DNA from: Fidelibacterota bacterium MT.SAG.3
GTDB taxonomy: Bacteria; Fidelibacterota; SORT01
Length of the DNA stretch: 35,287 bases
Assembly: GCA_004402895.1 (NCBI GenBank)
Contig: SORT01000017.1
Span: 1-35,287 of the forward strand
Reading direction: 5' to 3'
Every line of letters begins with the position of its first letter. Within the stretch, counting starts at the first letter, position 1. Shown piece after piece: positions 17,505 through 26,879 of the stretch. The translations under genes and the position numbers were made by a program. Under the pieces are notes generated by a model. That model was not told where the DNA came from, ran no database searches, and was given only the letters and a program-made list of their open reading frames with translations.

Positions 17505-17520
17505 AGAACCGCATACTATT

Positions 17521-18072
17521 TCAGTAATCGAATCCTTTCTGAGCGAGAATTCCGTTCTGATACGGATGCTTGATCTCCTTCATCTCCGTGACAAGATCGC
17601 ACATTTCTATAATTTCTTCAGGCGCCCCTCTCCCCGTAATGATCAGATGCAGCCAGTCGGGCTTTTTCTTAAGCAGCTCAACGGCGTCTTCAATAGAGAT
17701 AAGCCCGGTTTGGATCGAGACATTCAGTTCGTCCAATATTACAAGGTCAAATTCACCTGATGTGATCTTTTCAGCGGAAAATCGAATCGCTTCCGCCGCG
17801 GCTTTTTTGTGATCTTCCTCAGGAAGTTTATCATCTATTATTTTATAAAACCCCAACCCCTTCCGGTGAAATTCGACTTTTGGACGCAGTTGTTTGAACC
17901 CTTCCATCTCGCCGTATTTCCATGAACCTTTAATGAATTGAATAACGCATACTTTCCAGCCGTAGCCGATCGCTCTTAGAATTGAACCGAACGCCGCTGT
18001 GGATTTTCCTTTACCGTCACCGGTATAGCAGGCGAGCAGACCTTTCCGTTTATTTCTCTCAGGCGCTTTCAT
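17521..18072 (-). CDS. cobO: Cob(I)alamin adenosyltransferase, CobO/BtuR type
   Basis: This enzyme transfers the adenosyl group of ATP to cob(I)alamin, giving the coenzyme B12 form that mutases need. The 183 residues carry the P-loop GDGKGKSTAA (18-27), the VCVIQFIKG and GEMEGFKQL segments, the VILDELNV Walker B strand and the LIITGRGAP motif. The start lies 6 bases after the nuoN stop, so the gene appears to be the last member of the complex I operon. It likely serves the adenosylcobalamin-dependent mutase encoded about 15 kb away. Confidence 0.95.
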   Translation of the reverse strand: MKAPERNKRKGLLACYTGDGKGKSTAAFGSILRAIGYGWKVCVIQFIKGSWKYGEMEGFKQLRPKVEFHRKGLGFYKIIDDKLPEEDHKKAAAEAIRFSAEKITSGEFDLVILDELNVSIQTGLISIEDAVELLKKKPDWLHLIITGRGAPEEIIEMCDLVTEMKEIKHPYQNGILAQKGFDY

Positions 18073-18078
18073 ATTGTT

Positions 18079-19524
18079 TTAAAATAAAGCAGAGACTGCC
18101 TCTTCGGCTATAGTGATGAAATTCCCCGGCAAAATTCCGAGATGCAGCACCGCGTATACGCAGACTGTCAGCGCCACTTTTGCCGGAAGTTCCATAGGCG
18201 GAAATTCGGTTTCCTCCACTACCGGTTTCATGTACATATAGATTACAACCCGGAGATAATAATAAACCGAGATAAGGCTGTTGATTACTGCGATCAGTAT
18301 TAGCCAGATGAAACCTTGATTCATAGCAGCAGCGAAGATATAGAACTTACCTGTAAAGCCTACCGTTAACGGGAATCCGGCAAGGGCGAACATAAAGAGA
18401 GTCATCGCAAGCGAAATTGCCGGGTGCCTCTTCGCCAATCCGCCATAACTCTCAACATTTAGACGTGTCTCGTCTTTTCCTTCTATATGCTGCACGATAG
18501 CAAAAGCGCCGATGTTCATGAACAAATACCCTAAAAGATAATAGAGCATTCCCGCGACGCTTGTCTCGGAACCGACCGTAATTCCTATCATCAGATAACC
18601 CGCATGAGCAATCGAAGAATACGCTAACATCCGCTTAAGATTTAGCTGCTGAATGGCGAATATATTTCCGACTGTCATTGTTGCAACAGAGAAAAACCAA
18701 AACAGAGGAGTCCAGTCCATGTTCTCTGTGGGGAATCCATAGAACAGGATTCGCATCATAGCGGCAAATGCAGCTGCTTTGGTTGTTGTAGCCATAAATC
18801 CTGTGACAGGGGTTGGCGCTCCCTGATACACGTCGGGCGACCACATATGGAATGGAACGAGGGCGACCTTGAAACTGAACCCGACCAGGATAAGAGATAA
18901 GCCTATCCAATAGAACGTAACAGATTCGGTGCTCCCCATCGCTCTGATCTCGTAAAGGTTTGTGGTTCCATAAGCGCCGTAAATATACGCTATTCCGTAT
19001 AGCAAAAATCCCGAAGCAAATGCGCCGAGAAGAAGATATTTCAGTGCCGCTTCGTTGGAAAATAACCGTTCCCTGAAATAGCCTACAAGTATATAAAGAG
19101 AAATTGAAAGCAGTTCCAATCCGAGGAATATGACCAACAGGTCCAATCCACGTACCATAAAAAGCATGCCGACGGAAGCGAAGAGAAGCAGTGAATAGTA
19201 TTCTCCTCTGTGCCAATCTCTGCTGACAAAGTATTCCTTGCCAAGCAGTACCGTTAATCCTCCTCCAATAAGCACGACGGCTGAGCTGAACTGACCAAAC
19301 AGGTCGGCACGCACCATCTTACCGAAAGCCATTAGAGTGTTCGAGCCTTGCGAGAGTAACAAAATAAAAGCGATTAAAAAGGTTGCAAACGCAGTCCACT
19401 GGTGAAGTGTCTTTTTATCTTTCAGGAAAAGCTCCATGAACAGCATGAGCATTGCTCCGATAGATAACACTATCTCCGGAAGAAGCAGAATGAAATCAGC
19501 CGGAATTAACTGAAAATCGACCAT
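18079..19524 (-). CDS. nuoN: NADH-quinone oxidoreductase subunit N (main copy)
   Basis: NuoN is one of the three antiporter-like membrane subunits that pump protons in complex I. The 481 residues form about 14 membrane helices. Typical segments are LLGLELLSISLYILVGYF, the AALKYLLLGAFASGFLLYG stretch with its conserved Lys, VPFHMWSPDVYQGAPTPVTGFMATTTKAAAF and MLAYSSIAHAGYLMIG. ATG at 19524 is preferred to a TTG at 19536 that would overlap the upstream gene by 8 bases. It is separated from nuoM by nhaD and an unknown gene and followed by cobO. A second NuoN is encoded at 32985-34472. Confidence 0.95.
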   Translation of the reverse strand: MVDFQLIPADFILLLPEIVLSIGAMLMLFMELFLKDKKTLHQWTAFATFLIAFILLLSQGSNTLMAFGKMVRADLFGQFSSAVVLIGGGLTVLLGKEYFVSRDWHRGEYYSLLLFASVGMLFMVRGLDLLVIFLGLELLSISLYILVGYFRERLFSNEAALKYLLLGAFASGFLLYGIAYIYGAYGTTNLYEIRAMGSTESVTFYWIGLSLILVGFSFKVALVPFHMWSPDVYQGAPTPVTGFMATTTKAAAFAAMMRILFYGFPTENMDWTPLFWFFSVATMTVGNIFAIQQLNLKRMLAYSSIAHAGYLMIGITVGSETSVAGMLYYLLGYLFMNIGAFAIVQHIEGKDETRLNVESYGGLAKRHPAISLAMTLFMFALAGFPLTVGFTGKFYIFAAAMNQGFIWLILIAVINSLISVYYYLRVVIYMYMKPVVEETEFPPMELPAKVALTVCVYAVLHLGILPGNFITIAEEAVSALF

Positions 19525-19528
19525 ATTT

Positions 19529-20101
19529 CTATTCAAATACCAATTCGATATTCTCTATTCTTATTAACGGTTCCTTGTGGCATCTCGTATAAAGCTCTAA
19601 CAGCGCATCCAAATCACCGGACAGAGTCCCTTTCGCCTTAATAACATAATTATGCTCCGGCGCGTACGCTTCAGCTCCTTTAGACTCAGGATGAAACTCT
19701 TCCTTCGGAGCATAATCATCGGAAAGAGTGACAGACGCCGGAAGGTTTTCAAAGATTCCCTTGAGCATAGTGCCGTAATTCTCGGCATAGGCTTTATATT
19801 TGAATTTGAAAGAAGCGGAAACCACCGTAAGTTTTGAAACGATCTTTAATTTGAGCTTTTCTCCTTCACTATTTAGGACATCTTCAATCAATGAAGTTGT
19901 AGATTCATCAACAATAAGGTGAGTATGAGTGCTGGGCGCATCAAAGAACTCCTTGATCTTCTCACCCAAAGTTGTTCTGCTGATATCATGCTCATTATTA
20001 AAAAGCACCGTTGCGCCACTTTGGGATCCGGCAACTATGCCCCTTATGAATCCTTTGACAAAATCTTCGTGACCCTCAATTACCAGTTCATATTGACTCA
20101 T
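19529..20101 (-). CDS. Unknown protein between nhaD and nuoN, possibly two ferredoxin-like repeats
   Basis: The product has 190 residues and matches no family I recognise. There is no signal peptide or membrane segment. The two halves resemble each other: about 5-40 (VKGFIRGIVAGSQSGATVLF) and about 98-131 (YGTMLKGIFENLPASVTLSD) each show strand, helix, Gly/Pro turn and strand, which suggests a duplicated alpha/beta unit. The final strand ends with RIENIELVFE. A very strong ribosome site (AGGAGGT, 6 bases before the ATG) overlaps the nhaD stop, so translation is probably coupled. In Rhodothermus marinus, as I recall, the same place between nuoM-nhaD and nuoN holds a pterin carbinolamine dehydratase homologue; this protein lacks that family's His-rich motif. 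A soluble factor of the complex or of the antiporter is a guess. Confidence 0.8.
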   Translation of the reverse strand: MSQYELVIEGHEDFVKGFIRGIVAGSQSGATVLFNNEHDISRTTLGEKIKEFFDAPSTHTHLIVDESTTSLIEDVLNSEGEKLKLKIVSKLTVVSASFKFKYKAYAENYGTMLKGIFENLPASVTLSDDYAPKEEFHPESKGAEAYAPEHNYVIKAKGTLSGDLDALLELYTRCHKEPLIRIENIELVFE

Positions 20102-20112
20102 TTATTTACCTC

Positions 20113-21549
20113 CTAAAAGAATATTATGCTGACAAGGATAAAAATCGGTATCAGGATTAGAATCGAATACTTAAACATATATCCGAAGAAACTCGGCATC
20201 GGCACTCCTGCTTCCTCGGCGATAGACCTTACCATAAAGTTAGGCGCATTACCTATATAGGTCATTGCGCCCATGAATACAGCGGCTGCGGAAATAGCCT
20301 TGAGATAGATCTCCTTCTCGGCTATCAGTCTCATAACTGCCACATCTTCAGGCAACCCGGTGAAAAAATTCCCGAGAATAGTATTAAAAAACGTCAAGTA
20401 AGTTGGAGCGTTATCGAGAAAACTTGATAGTATCCCGGTTACCCAGAAATAATCGTTCGGTGTCTTTACGGATTCCGTCAACCAACTCAGATTCCCCTGC
20501 GCGCCTGCCTTCAGAATAAGCAGCGCCGGAATGATGGTCATGAATATTCCCGCAAATAGGTAAGCGACTTCCTTGATGGGAAACCAGCTGAATTCGTTGT
20601 CCTCCCTGATCTTACTTGAAGTGAACCTGATAGAGAGGTAGCCCATTGCGATTATCGACAGGTCCCTGAGAACGTTTTGGAATTCCATATGAACTCCACC
20701 GACGTTAAAGGAAGTCCCTTGCCATAACCCGCTTTGAAGAACTGCTATTATTATCCCAAATAAGAACAGAAAGTTAATTGTTCCCTCGATTCTCAGTGGA
20801 TCAGGAGCGGTTTCCACCTTTTCAGGTTTATCTTCTCTCTTGTAATGATAAGTATCGAAGGCGTAGAAGAGTATTAAAAGGATCACGCTTACGAAAGTCA
20901 TATGCGGGAAAAGGTTAAAAGTCCAGAAGAACGGTACTGAATGCAGGAACCCCAAAAAGAGAGGTGGGTCACCGAGCGGTGTCAGAGAGCCGCCGATATT
21001 GCTTACGAGGAATATAAAAAATATCACGATATGCACTTTATTCCGCCTCCAGCTATTGGCCCGTAATAATGGTCGAATCAGCAACATCGATGCGCCAGTT
21101 GTTCCAACCAAGGAAGCTATCAGTGTTCCTATAAGTAAAATAGCCGTATTCACCATCGGAGAACCTTGAAGTCTTCCACGCACGAGAATACCACCTGATG
21201 CGACGAACAAACCCCAGAGCAGTATAATGAACGGAATATAATCAATCAGATAAATATGAAGAATTTCGTATAACGCAGCGCCTTTGTATACAATTAAGAA
21301 CGGGATAGCAAAGAGCAAAGCCCACATGGCGGATAATTTCGGGAAATGACCGTGCCAAAAATGGGGCGCCAACAACGGGAATAGAGCGATTGACAGCAGA
21401 ATACCCACAAACGGAATTACGCTCCACAACGGTAACAGAGTTCCAAGTTCTGCCTGACCTCCGCTTTCACCTGACGCAAATATATTTCCCGGCATTAGCA
21501 TTATCAGCGTCGCTAAGCTGATAGCAATCTGTTTTAATTTCAGACTCAT
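20113..21549 (-). CDS. nhaD: NhaD-type Na+/H+ antiporter
   Basis: The protein has 478 residues and about 12 membrane helices, of the ion transporter superfamily that includes NhaD and ArsB. Recognisable segments are GGSLTPLGDPPLFLGFL, where a TPLGDPP loop is typical of NhaD, FLDNAPTYLTFFNT and MTYIGNAPNFMVRSIAEEAG. The N-terminal helix before FASGES could be a cleaved signal. It would exchange external protons for internal sodium. ATG at 21549 is used; a TTG at 21552 has slightly better spacing from AAGG, so the start is uncertain by one residue. The gene sits inside the complex I operon, 25 bases after nuoM and 11 before the unknown gene. Confidence 0.93.
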   Translation of the reverse strand: MSLKLKQIAISLATLIMLMPGNIFASGESGGQAELGTLLPLWSVIPFVGILLSIALFPLLAPHFWHGHFPKLSAMWALLFAIPFLIVYKGAALYEILHIYLIDYIPFIILLWGLFVASGGILVRGRLQGSPMVNTAILLIGTLIASLVGTTGASMLLIRPLLRANSWRRNKVHIVIFFIFLVSNIGGSLTPLGDPPLFLGFLHSVPFFWTFNLFPHMTFVSVILLILFYAFDTYHYKREDKPEKVETAPDPLRIEGTINFLFLFGIIIAVLQSGLWQGTSFNVGGVHMEFQNVLRDLSIIAMGYLSIRFTSSKIREDNEFSWFPIKEVAYLFAGIFMTIIPALLILKAGAQGNLSWLTESVKTPNDYFWVTGILSSFLDNAPTYLTFFNTILGNFFTGLPEDVAVMRLIAEKEIYLKAISAAAVFMGAMTYIGNAPNFMVRSIAEEAGVPMPSFFGYMFKYSILILIPIFILVSIIFF

Positions 21550-21574
21550 CAAATTAATAACCTTCTTTGAATAA

Positions 21575-23119
21575 TTAATTCCGCTCAGGACTCACAGGGG
21601 TGACGTCCGGAGATATATTTATTCTTTCACCGTTAGAGTTTGATTGCACCATGTTCAATAAATTGGTTACCGAGGGTTCTATCCGTTCGAGTATCGGTTT
21701 CGGATAGATACCGATTGCGACTATCAATATTATCAAAGGAACAATAACCCATTTTTCTCTCAAGGAGAGATCGTTCAATCCTGAATTCTTTTCATTTGTT
21801 ACCTTGCCGAACATAACCCTTTGATACATCCACAATAGGTAGACTGCGGCTAATATAACGCCGGTAGCTGCAAATGTCGTGAAGAATATGCTGCTCTTAA
21901 AACTACCGACGAGAATCAGAAACTCACCCACGAATCCGTTCAGACCGGGTAAGCCGAGACTGCTTAACACTACTATCAGAAAAGTGGCGGCATAAAAAGG
22001 CATGATCTTAGCCAATCCTCCATATTCCGAGATCAGACGTGAATGTCTCCGTTCATAAATGAACCCTACTAACAGAAAGAGTGCGCCGGTCGATAACCCA
22101 TGATTCACCATCTGTATTATCGCCCCTTGCAAGCCTTGTTGGTTCAGAACGAATATTCCCAACACTATAAATCCCATGTGCGAAACACTCGAATACGCCA
22201 CGAGCTTTTTCATATCAGGTTGAACCAGAGCTACCAACGCTCCGTAAATGATCCCTCCGAAAACCGCAAGACTTATCAGGTATGGCGCCAATTCGATCGT
22301 TGCTTCAGGGAAGAGAGGCAGGCAGTATCTGAGAAAACCATATCCACCCATCTTGAGCAATACTCCCGCTAATATGACGCTTCCCGCCGTAGGCGCTTCC
22401 ACATGCGCGTCGGGCAGCCACGTGTGAAACGGGAATAGCGGTATCTTTATAGCGAACGAAAGTGCAAAAGCGAGGAACAACCAGAATTGTGTATCATACG
22501 GCAGATCCAGCTTGTACAGCATAAGAAGATCGGTCGTAGGCGCTCCGAACTGCTCGCTTGATAAGTAATACAGCCAGAAGATGGCAACAAGCATAAGGAG
22601 ACTGCCGAACATCGTGAATATAACGAATTTCATTGCCGCATAAATCTTGTTCTCTCCTCCCCAGATGCCTATGATGAAATACATCGGTATCAGCATCACT
22701 TCCCAAAAGACGTAAAACAGGAACAGATCCAATGATAGGAAAACTCCTATTATGCCGACTTCTAACGCAAGCATGCTCACCAAGAAACCCTTGTGCCCTT
22801 CGGTTATACTGTTCCATGAGGACAACAGCGCTAAAGGGGTCAAGAGGGTCGTGATCAATATCAGAAACAAACTGATCCCGTCAACTCCGATCTTATAAGA
22901 AACTCCCCACTGGGGAATCCACTCGGCATATTCCACAAACTGCATATCTGACGGACCGATCTCGAACTTTGCGAGCATAACAATGGAAACCACAAATGTT
23001 GCCAGCGAAAACCCTATCGCGGCGACCTTCATGAGCGACTTCTCTTTATTCGGGATAAAAATAAGAACAAGAATTCCTAACAGCGGCAGTATGATATGTA
23101 ATGAAAGGATCCCTATCAT
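21575..23119 (-). CDS. nuoM: NADH-quinone oxidoreductase subunit M (main copy)
   Basis: NuoM is the central antiporter-like proton-pumping subunit. The 514 residues contain about 14 membrane helices. Conserved parts include DLFLFYVFWEVMLIPMYFIIG with the key Glu, FPFHTWLPDAHVEAPTAGSVILAGVLLKMGGYG, LVAYSSVSHMGFIVLG and GLPGLNGFVGEFLILVGSF. The start lies 3 bases after the nuoL stop with GGTAGC as a weak ribosome site. A second, quite different NuoM is cut by the window end. Confidence 0.96.
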   Translation of the reverse strand: MIGILSLHIILPLLGILVLIFIPNKEKSLMKVAAIGFSLATFVVSIVMLAKFEIGPSDMQFVEYAEWIPQWGVSYKIGVDGISLFLILITTLLTPLALLSSWNSITEGHKGFLVSMLALEVGIIGVFLSLDLFLFYVFWEVMLIPMYFIIGIWGGENKIYAAMKFVIFTMFGSLLMLVAIFWLYYLSSEQFGAPTTDLLMLYKLDLPYDTQFWLFLAFALSFAIKIPLFPFHTWLPDAHVEAPTAGSVILAGVLLKMGGYGFLRYCLPLFPEATIELAPYLISLAVFGGIIYGALVALVQPDMKKLVAYSSVSHMGFIVLGIFVLNQQGLQGAIIQMVNHGLSTGALFLLVGFIYERRHSRLISEYGGLAKIMPFYAATFLIVVLSSLGLPGLNGFVGEFLILVGSFKSSIFFTTFAATGVILAAVYLLWMYQRVMFGKVTNEKNSGLNDLSLREKWVIVPLIILIVAIGIYPKPILERIEPSVTNLLNMVQSNSNGERINISPDVTPVSPERN

Positions 23120-23122
23120 TCG

Positions 23123-25045
23123 CTACCTGAAAAAATAGTATCCTATCATCAGTAAACTTCCTATAAAGAGTGATAACGCATAACCGGATACCAGACCCGA
23201 TTGAACCGTTCTCACGTACCATCCGGTGACGGTGATAAGTTTTCCCGCTCCGTTTGCCATCCCGTCCAACACCCGTACATCAAACTTATTCCATAACCAC
23301 TTGGAAATGGTGATGAGCCGTTTCACAAAAAGAAAATCGTAGAGCTCGTCTACATAGAATTTATTGAAAGATAAATTATATGCTCTTTTGAGCTTCGCAG
23401 CAGTTAAATCAGGGAGTTCTTTACGTTTAACGTAAAAAACATAAGCCAGATAGATAGCCGCTATGGCTATCAGCACTGAAATTCCCATGAGTATAAATTC
23501 CAAAGAATGGCTCTGATGAGCTGCCGCGTCAACAGGCAGTTTAGCGAGATTAGCTTCTAAATAATGATGTATCCTGTTGTCACCACCTAACAGAGCCGGC
23601 ACCCCGATATAGCCGCCTACAACCGAAAGAAATGCGAGAATAATGAGCGGCAATGTCATCTTATTTGGAGATTCGTGAGCATGAGTTTCCGGTTTCCAAC
23701 GGGCTTCGCCGTAAAATGTAAGGAATATCAAACGGAAGATGTAAAATGCCGTTAAACCTGCCGTGACAGCGCCAACCAACCAAAACCAAAATCCTCCTGC
23801 CGGTGAACTGTATGCCTGCCACAACAGCTCATCTTTGCTGAAGAACCCAGAAAGACCCGGTATGCCGGAAATCGCCAATGCGCCTATCAGAAAGGTAACA
23901 AAAGTTTTCGGGATCTTCTTTCTCAGACCGCCCATAAACCGCATATCCTGTTCGTTTGCGAGGGCATGCATTACCGAGCCTGCAGCGAGGAACATCAATC
24001 CTTTGAAGAACGCATGTGTCAGCAGATGGAACATCCCCGCGCTAAAAGCTCCTACTCCTAAAGCGAGAAACATATAACCAAGTTGACTGATAGTTGAATA
24101 AGCCAGGACCTTTTTAATATCATTCTGCGTCAGAGCGATCAAGGCGGCGAATAGCGCTGTCGCAACTCCCACTACCGCTATCACGGTCATGGAAGTCGGT
24201 GCCAATACATAAAGGAAACTGCTTCGAGCCACCATATATACTCCCGCTGTCACCATAGTAGCGGCATGAATGAGCGCACTGACGGGAGTGGGACCTGCCA
24301 TCGCATCGGGCAGCCACACATAAAGCGGCAGCTGCGCGGATTTACCCATTGCGCCGACAAATAAGAGAAGAGTAATTGCGGTAATTGTTCCGTCTCCGAC
24401 AGAAAACCTGTCCAACTGAGAAAATATCTCACTGTATTGAAAGCTTCCGAATGTAATAAACAGCAAAAGAGCTCCAAGCAGAAACCCGAAATCGCCTATC
24501 CGGTTAACGATGAACGCTTTGTTTCCCGCGCTTGCGTTTTTATCATCTTCGTACCAAAACCCTATCAGCAAGTAAGAGCAGAGACCTACCCCCTCCCATC
24601 CGAGAAACATCAGTATATAATTATCAGACAAGACCAATACGAGCATCATGAAAGAAAAAAGATTCATGTAGGAGAAGAATCGGGCAAAACCATCATCGCC
24701 GTGCATATATCCTATCGAATAAACATGGATGAGGAACGCGACTCCGGTAACCATGACCGCCATCATCAGAGAGAGTGAATCTACCTGAAAGCTCACGCTC
24801 AGCTGTAAATCTGCGACCGATATCCAGCTGAAAAGTGTCGAATGAAATTCTGCTCCTACCTGGTTAAGCGCTAAATAGTTCAGCAGTAAATATCCTGAGA
24901 CTATGAATGAGAATAACATCGCGCCTGACCCGATTATCCCGACGGCTTTATCACCTAAGCGTTTACCAAAAATTCCGTTTAGAAGAAACCCTATGAGCGG
25001 GAACAAGGGAATCAGCCAGACCAAAATCAGAGTGGAGTTCACCAT
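23123..25045 (-). CDS. nuoL: NADH-quinone oxidoreductase subunit L
   Basis: NuoL is the distal antiporter-like subunit, with a long lateral helix that braces the membrane arm. At 640 residues it is of usual length. Conserved segments are [18 protein letters not shown] with the key Glu, [59 protein letters not shown], and [19 protein letters not shown]. The C-terminal region (about 510-640) has the amphipathic helix and final membrane anchor. The start overlaps nuoK by 7 bases. The other cluster's NuoL, if any, is outside the window. Confidence 0.97.
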   Translation of the reverse strand: MVNSTLILVWLIPLFPLIGFLLNGIFGKRLGDKAVGIIGSGAMLFSFIVSGYLLLNYLALNQVGAEFHSTLFSWISVADLQLSVSFQVDSLSLMMAVMVTGVAFLIHVYSIGYMHGDDGFARFFSYMNLFSFMMLVLVLSDNYILMFLGWEGVGLCSYLLIGFWYEDDKNASAGNKAFIVNRIGDFGFLLGALLLFITFGSFQYSEIFSQLDRFSVGDGTITAITLLLFVGAMGKSAQLPLYVWLPDAMAGPTPVSALIHAATMVTAGVYMVARSSFLYVLAPTSMTVIAVVGVATALFAALIALTQNDIKKVLAYSTISQLGYMFLALGVGAFSAGMFHLLTHAFFKGLMFLAAGSVMHALANEQDMRFMGGLRKKIPKTFVTFLIGALAISGIPGLSGFFSKDELLWQAYSSPAGGFWFWLVGAVTAGLTAFYIFRLIFLTFYGEARWKPETHAHESPNKMTLPLIILAFLSVVGGYIGVPALLGGDNRIHHYLEANLAKLPVDAAAHQSHSLEFILMGISVLIAIAAIYLAYVFYVKRKELPDLTAAKLKRAYNLSFNKFYVDELYDFLFVKRLITISKWLWNKFDVRVLDGMANGAGKLITVTGWYVRTVQSGLVSGYALSLFIGSLLMIGYYFFR

Positions 25046-25344
25046 TTGAGCAGATTCATATCTTCAATGTTGATCGATTCTTTATTTCTGAACATTGCGA
25101 CTATAATTGCCAATCCGACTGCGACTTCCGCTGCAGCGAGCGTCATGACAAAAAAGACGAATATCTGTCCGTCAATATTATTCATCTGCCTTGAAAACGC
25201 TATAAATGTCACATTTACGGCATTCAGCATCAGTTCGATTGACATAAAAACTATTATTACGTTCCGTCTTAGAAGTACACCCGCTACTCCAATGGCAAAC
25301 AGCGCAGCGGCGAACAAGAGATAATACTCTAACGGCGGCGTCAT
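25039..25344 (-). CDS. nuoK: NADH-quinone oxidoreductase subunit K
   Basis: NuoK is a small three-helix membrane subunit of the proton path. It has 101 residues, the usual length. The two conserved membrane glutamates are Glu37 ([11 protein letters not shown]) and Glu73 ([10 protein letters not shown]). The gene overlaps nuoJ by 4 bases and nuoL by 7. Confidence 0.97.
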   Translation of the reverse strand: MTPPLEYYLLFAAALFAIGVAGVLLRRNVIIVFMSIELMLNAVNVTFIAFSRQMNNIDGQIFVFFVMTLAAAEVAVGLAIIVAMFRNKESINIEDMNLLKW

Positions 25345-25844
25345 CTCAGATGCCTTTTAGTCATCAGTACAGCCCCGACCAAAGCGACAAGGAGAAGGAG
25401 CGAAGCGATCTCAAAGGGCAAAAGATACTTAGTGAAAAGAGTAAGCCCTATATTTCGTGTCGTTCCCAAATCTCCTGTGCTGCTCGCTGCTTCACCTATA
25501 TAATTCACTGAGCCGGAAACAAGCGTAATTATCATCCCTATAAATGCCATTGACAAGAGAGTGATGATAAATATCCGCGGATTTTTAGGCGATAAGAATT
25601 TTGCCTCTTTACCGGGATTAAGCAGCATTATCACAAACAGGAAGAGTACCATTATCGCTCCGGCATATACGATTATTTGAACTACTGCAAGGAAATATGC
25701 CTCTAAGAGCAGGAATATTCCTGCGAGGCTGAATAGCGTGATCACCAGTGAAACCGCGCTGTAAATCGGATTTCGATTCAGAATGACCATCAGAGCCGAG
25801 ACGATTGCCATAGCAGCGAATATGAAAAATAGCGATTCGGTCAT
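25341..25844 (-). CDS. nuoJ: NADH-quinone oxidoreductase subunit J
   Basis: NuoJ has 167 residues and five predicted membrane helices. Family features are the [40 protein letters not shown] region, with the helix containing [16 protein letters not shown], and the final [12 protein letters not shown] helix. It follows nuoH by only 21 bases. In most operons nuoI lies here; it is absent. Confidence 0.95.
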   Translation of the reverse strand: MTESLFFIFAAMAIVSALMVILNRNPIYSAVSLVITLFSLAGIFLLLEAYFLAVVQIIVYAGAIMVLFLFVIMLLNPGKEAKFLSPKNPRIFIITLLSMAFIGMIITLVSGSVNYIGEAASSTGDLGTTRNIGLTLFTKYLLPFEIASLLLLVALVGAVLMTKRHLR

Positions 25845-25865
25845 CTTATTTTTTTCTTATAAGGA

Positions 25866-26879
25866 TCAAACATAAGTTATCCATGCTGCCGTAAATAGCA
25901 GATTCAGCAGTGCAAGCGGCAGAAGCACCTTCCATCCCAAGTGCATTAACTGGTCATATCTAAATCGTGGAAGTGTCCACCGGACCCACAGATAAAGAAA
26001 GAGAAAAAAACCTGTTTTAACTGCGAACGAAACCACAGAAAGAAATGCGCCCCAATAACCGAATTTTGTCACATCTATAAATGGAACAGTCCAGCCGCCG
26101 AAAAAAAGTGTCACGATCAAAGCCGAGGCTGTTATGATATTAGAATATTCGCCTAACATGAACATAGAATATTTGAATCCGCTGTATTCTATATGATAGC
26201 CGGCAATGAGCTCCTGCTCCGATTCCGCTAAGTCGAACGGCAATCGGTTTGTCTCCGCGAAAACCGCTACAAGAAATATCATGAATGCCACAGGTTGCCG
26301 AAATACGTTCCACATTCCAATCTGCGCTTCAACAATATCATTCAGCCGTAACGAGCCAGTCAGTAAAAGTATTCCGATAACGGAAAGTCCAAGCGCTATT
26401 TCATAAGAGATCATTTGCGCGGAAGAACGGAGGCCGCCTAAAAGGGAGTATTTATTATTTGAACTCCATCCGCCCAATACAACGCCATATACACCGATAG
26501 ACGTGATTGCGAAGATGAACAATATTCCGATGCTAATATCCGCAACTTGAAATGCGATATGCCGTCCAAACGCATCTATTCCGGAGCCGAAGGGAACTAC
26601 TGCGAATGTGACCAAAGCCGGAGCCAGCACCATTGCGGGAGCAAGATGATAAATTATCCGGTTTGCTCTTGCCGGAGTTATATCTTCTTTCAGCAAAGTC
26701 TTTACTCCGTCCGCTATAGGCTGCAAAAGACCCCATAATCCCACTCTGTTCGGTCCGTACCGCTCCTGAATGAACCCGGCAACCTTCCTTTCGGCGAGAA
26801 TGAGATATGCAACGGTCGTGATAATCCCGCCTATAACGATCATTATTTTTATTATTATTATTGCTATATCTATCAGCAC
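25866..26879 (-). CDS. nuoH: NADH-quinone oxidoreductase subunit H
   Basis: NuoH forms much of the quinone chamber where the membrane arm meets the peripheral arm. The 337 residues contain about eight helices. Signature segments are ERKVAGFIQERYGPNRVG, LLQPIADGVKTLLKED, and the charged loop FAETNRLPFDLAESEQELIAGYHIEYSG. The start overlaps the nuoG stop by one base. Its quinone-site partners NuoB and NuoI are not encoded in this operon, only NuoD is. Confidence 0.97.
   Translation of the reverse strand: MLIDIAIIIIKIMIVIGGIITTVAYLILAERKVAGFIQERYGPNRVGLWGLLQPIADGVKTLLKEDITPARANRIIYHLAPAMVLAPALVTFAVVPFGSGIDAFGRHIAFQVADISIGILFIFAITSIGVYGVVLGGWSSNNKYSLLGGLRSSAQMISYEIALGLSVIGILLLTGSLRLNDIVEAQIGMWNVFRQPVAFMIFLVAVFAETNRLPFDLAESEQELIAGYHIEYSGFKYSMFMLGEYSNIITASALIVTLFFGGWTVPFIDVTKFGYWGAFLSVVSFAVKTGFFLFLYLWVRWTLPRFRYDQLMHLGWKVLLPLALLNLLFTAAWITYV

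Noticed and set aside
18635-19216. Minus-strand open frame of 193 codons overlapping nuoN in another frame
   Set aside because: The nuoN frame carries all conserved motifs over this stretch; the alternative frame does not resemble any protein.
19529-20101. Protein X as a pterin-4a-carbinolamine dehydratase, by analogy with Rhodothermus marinus
   Set aside because: It is nearly twice the usual length and lacks the conserved His-His-Pro type motif of that family.
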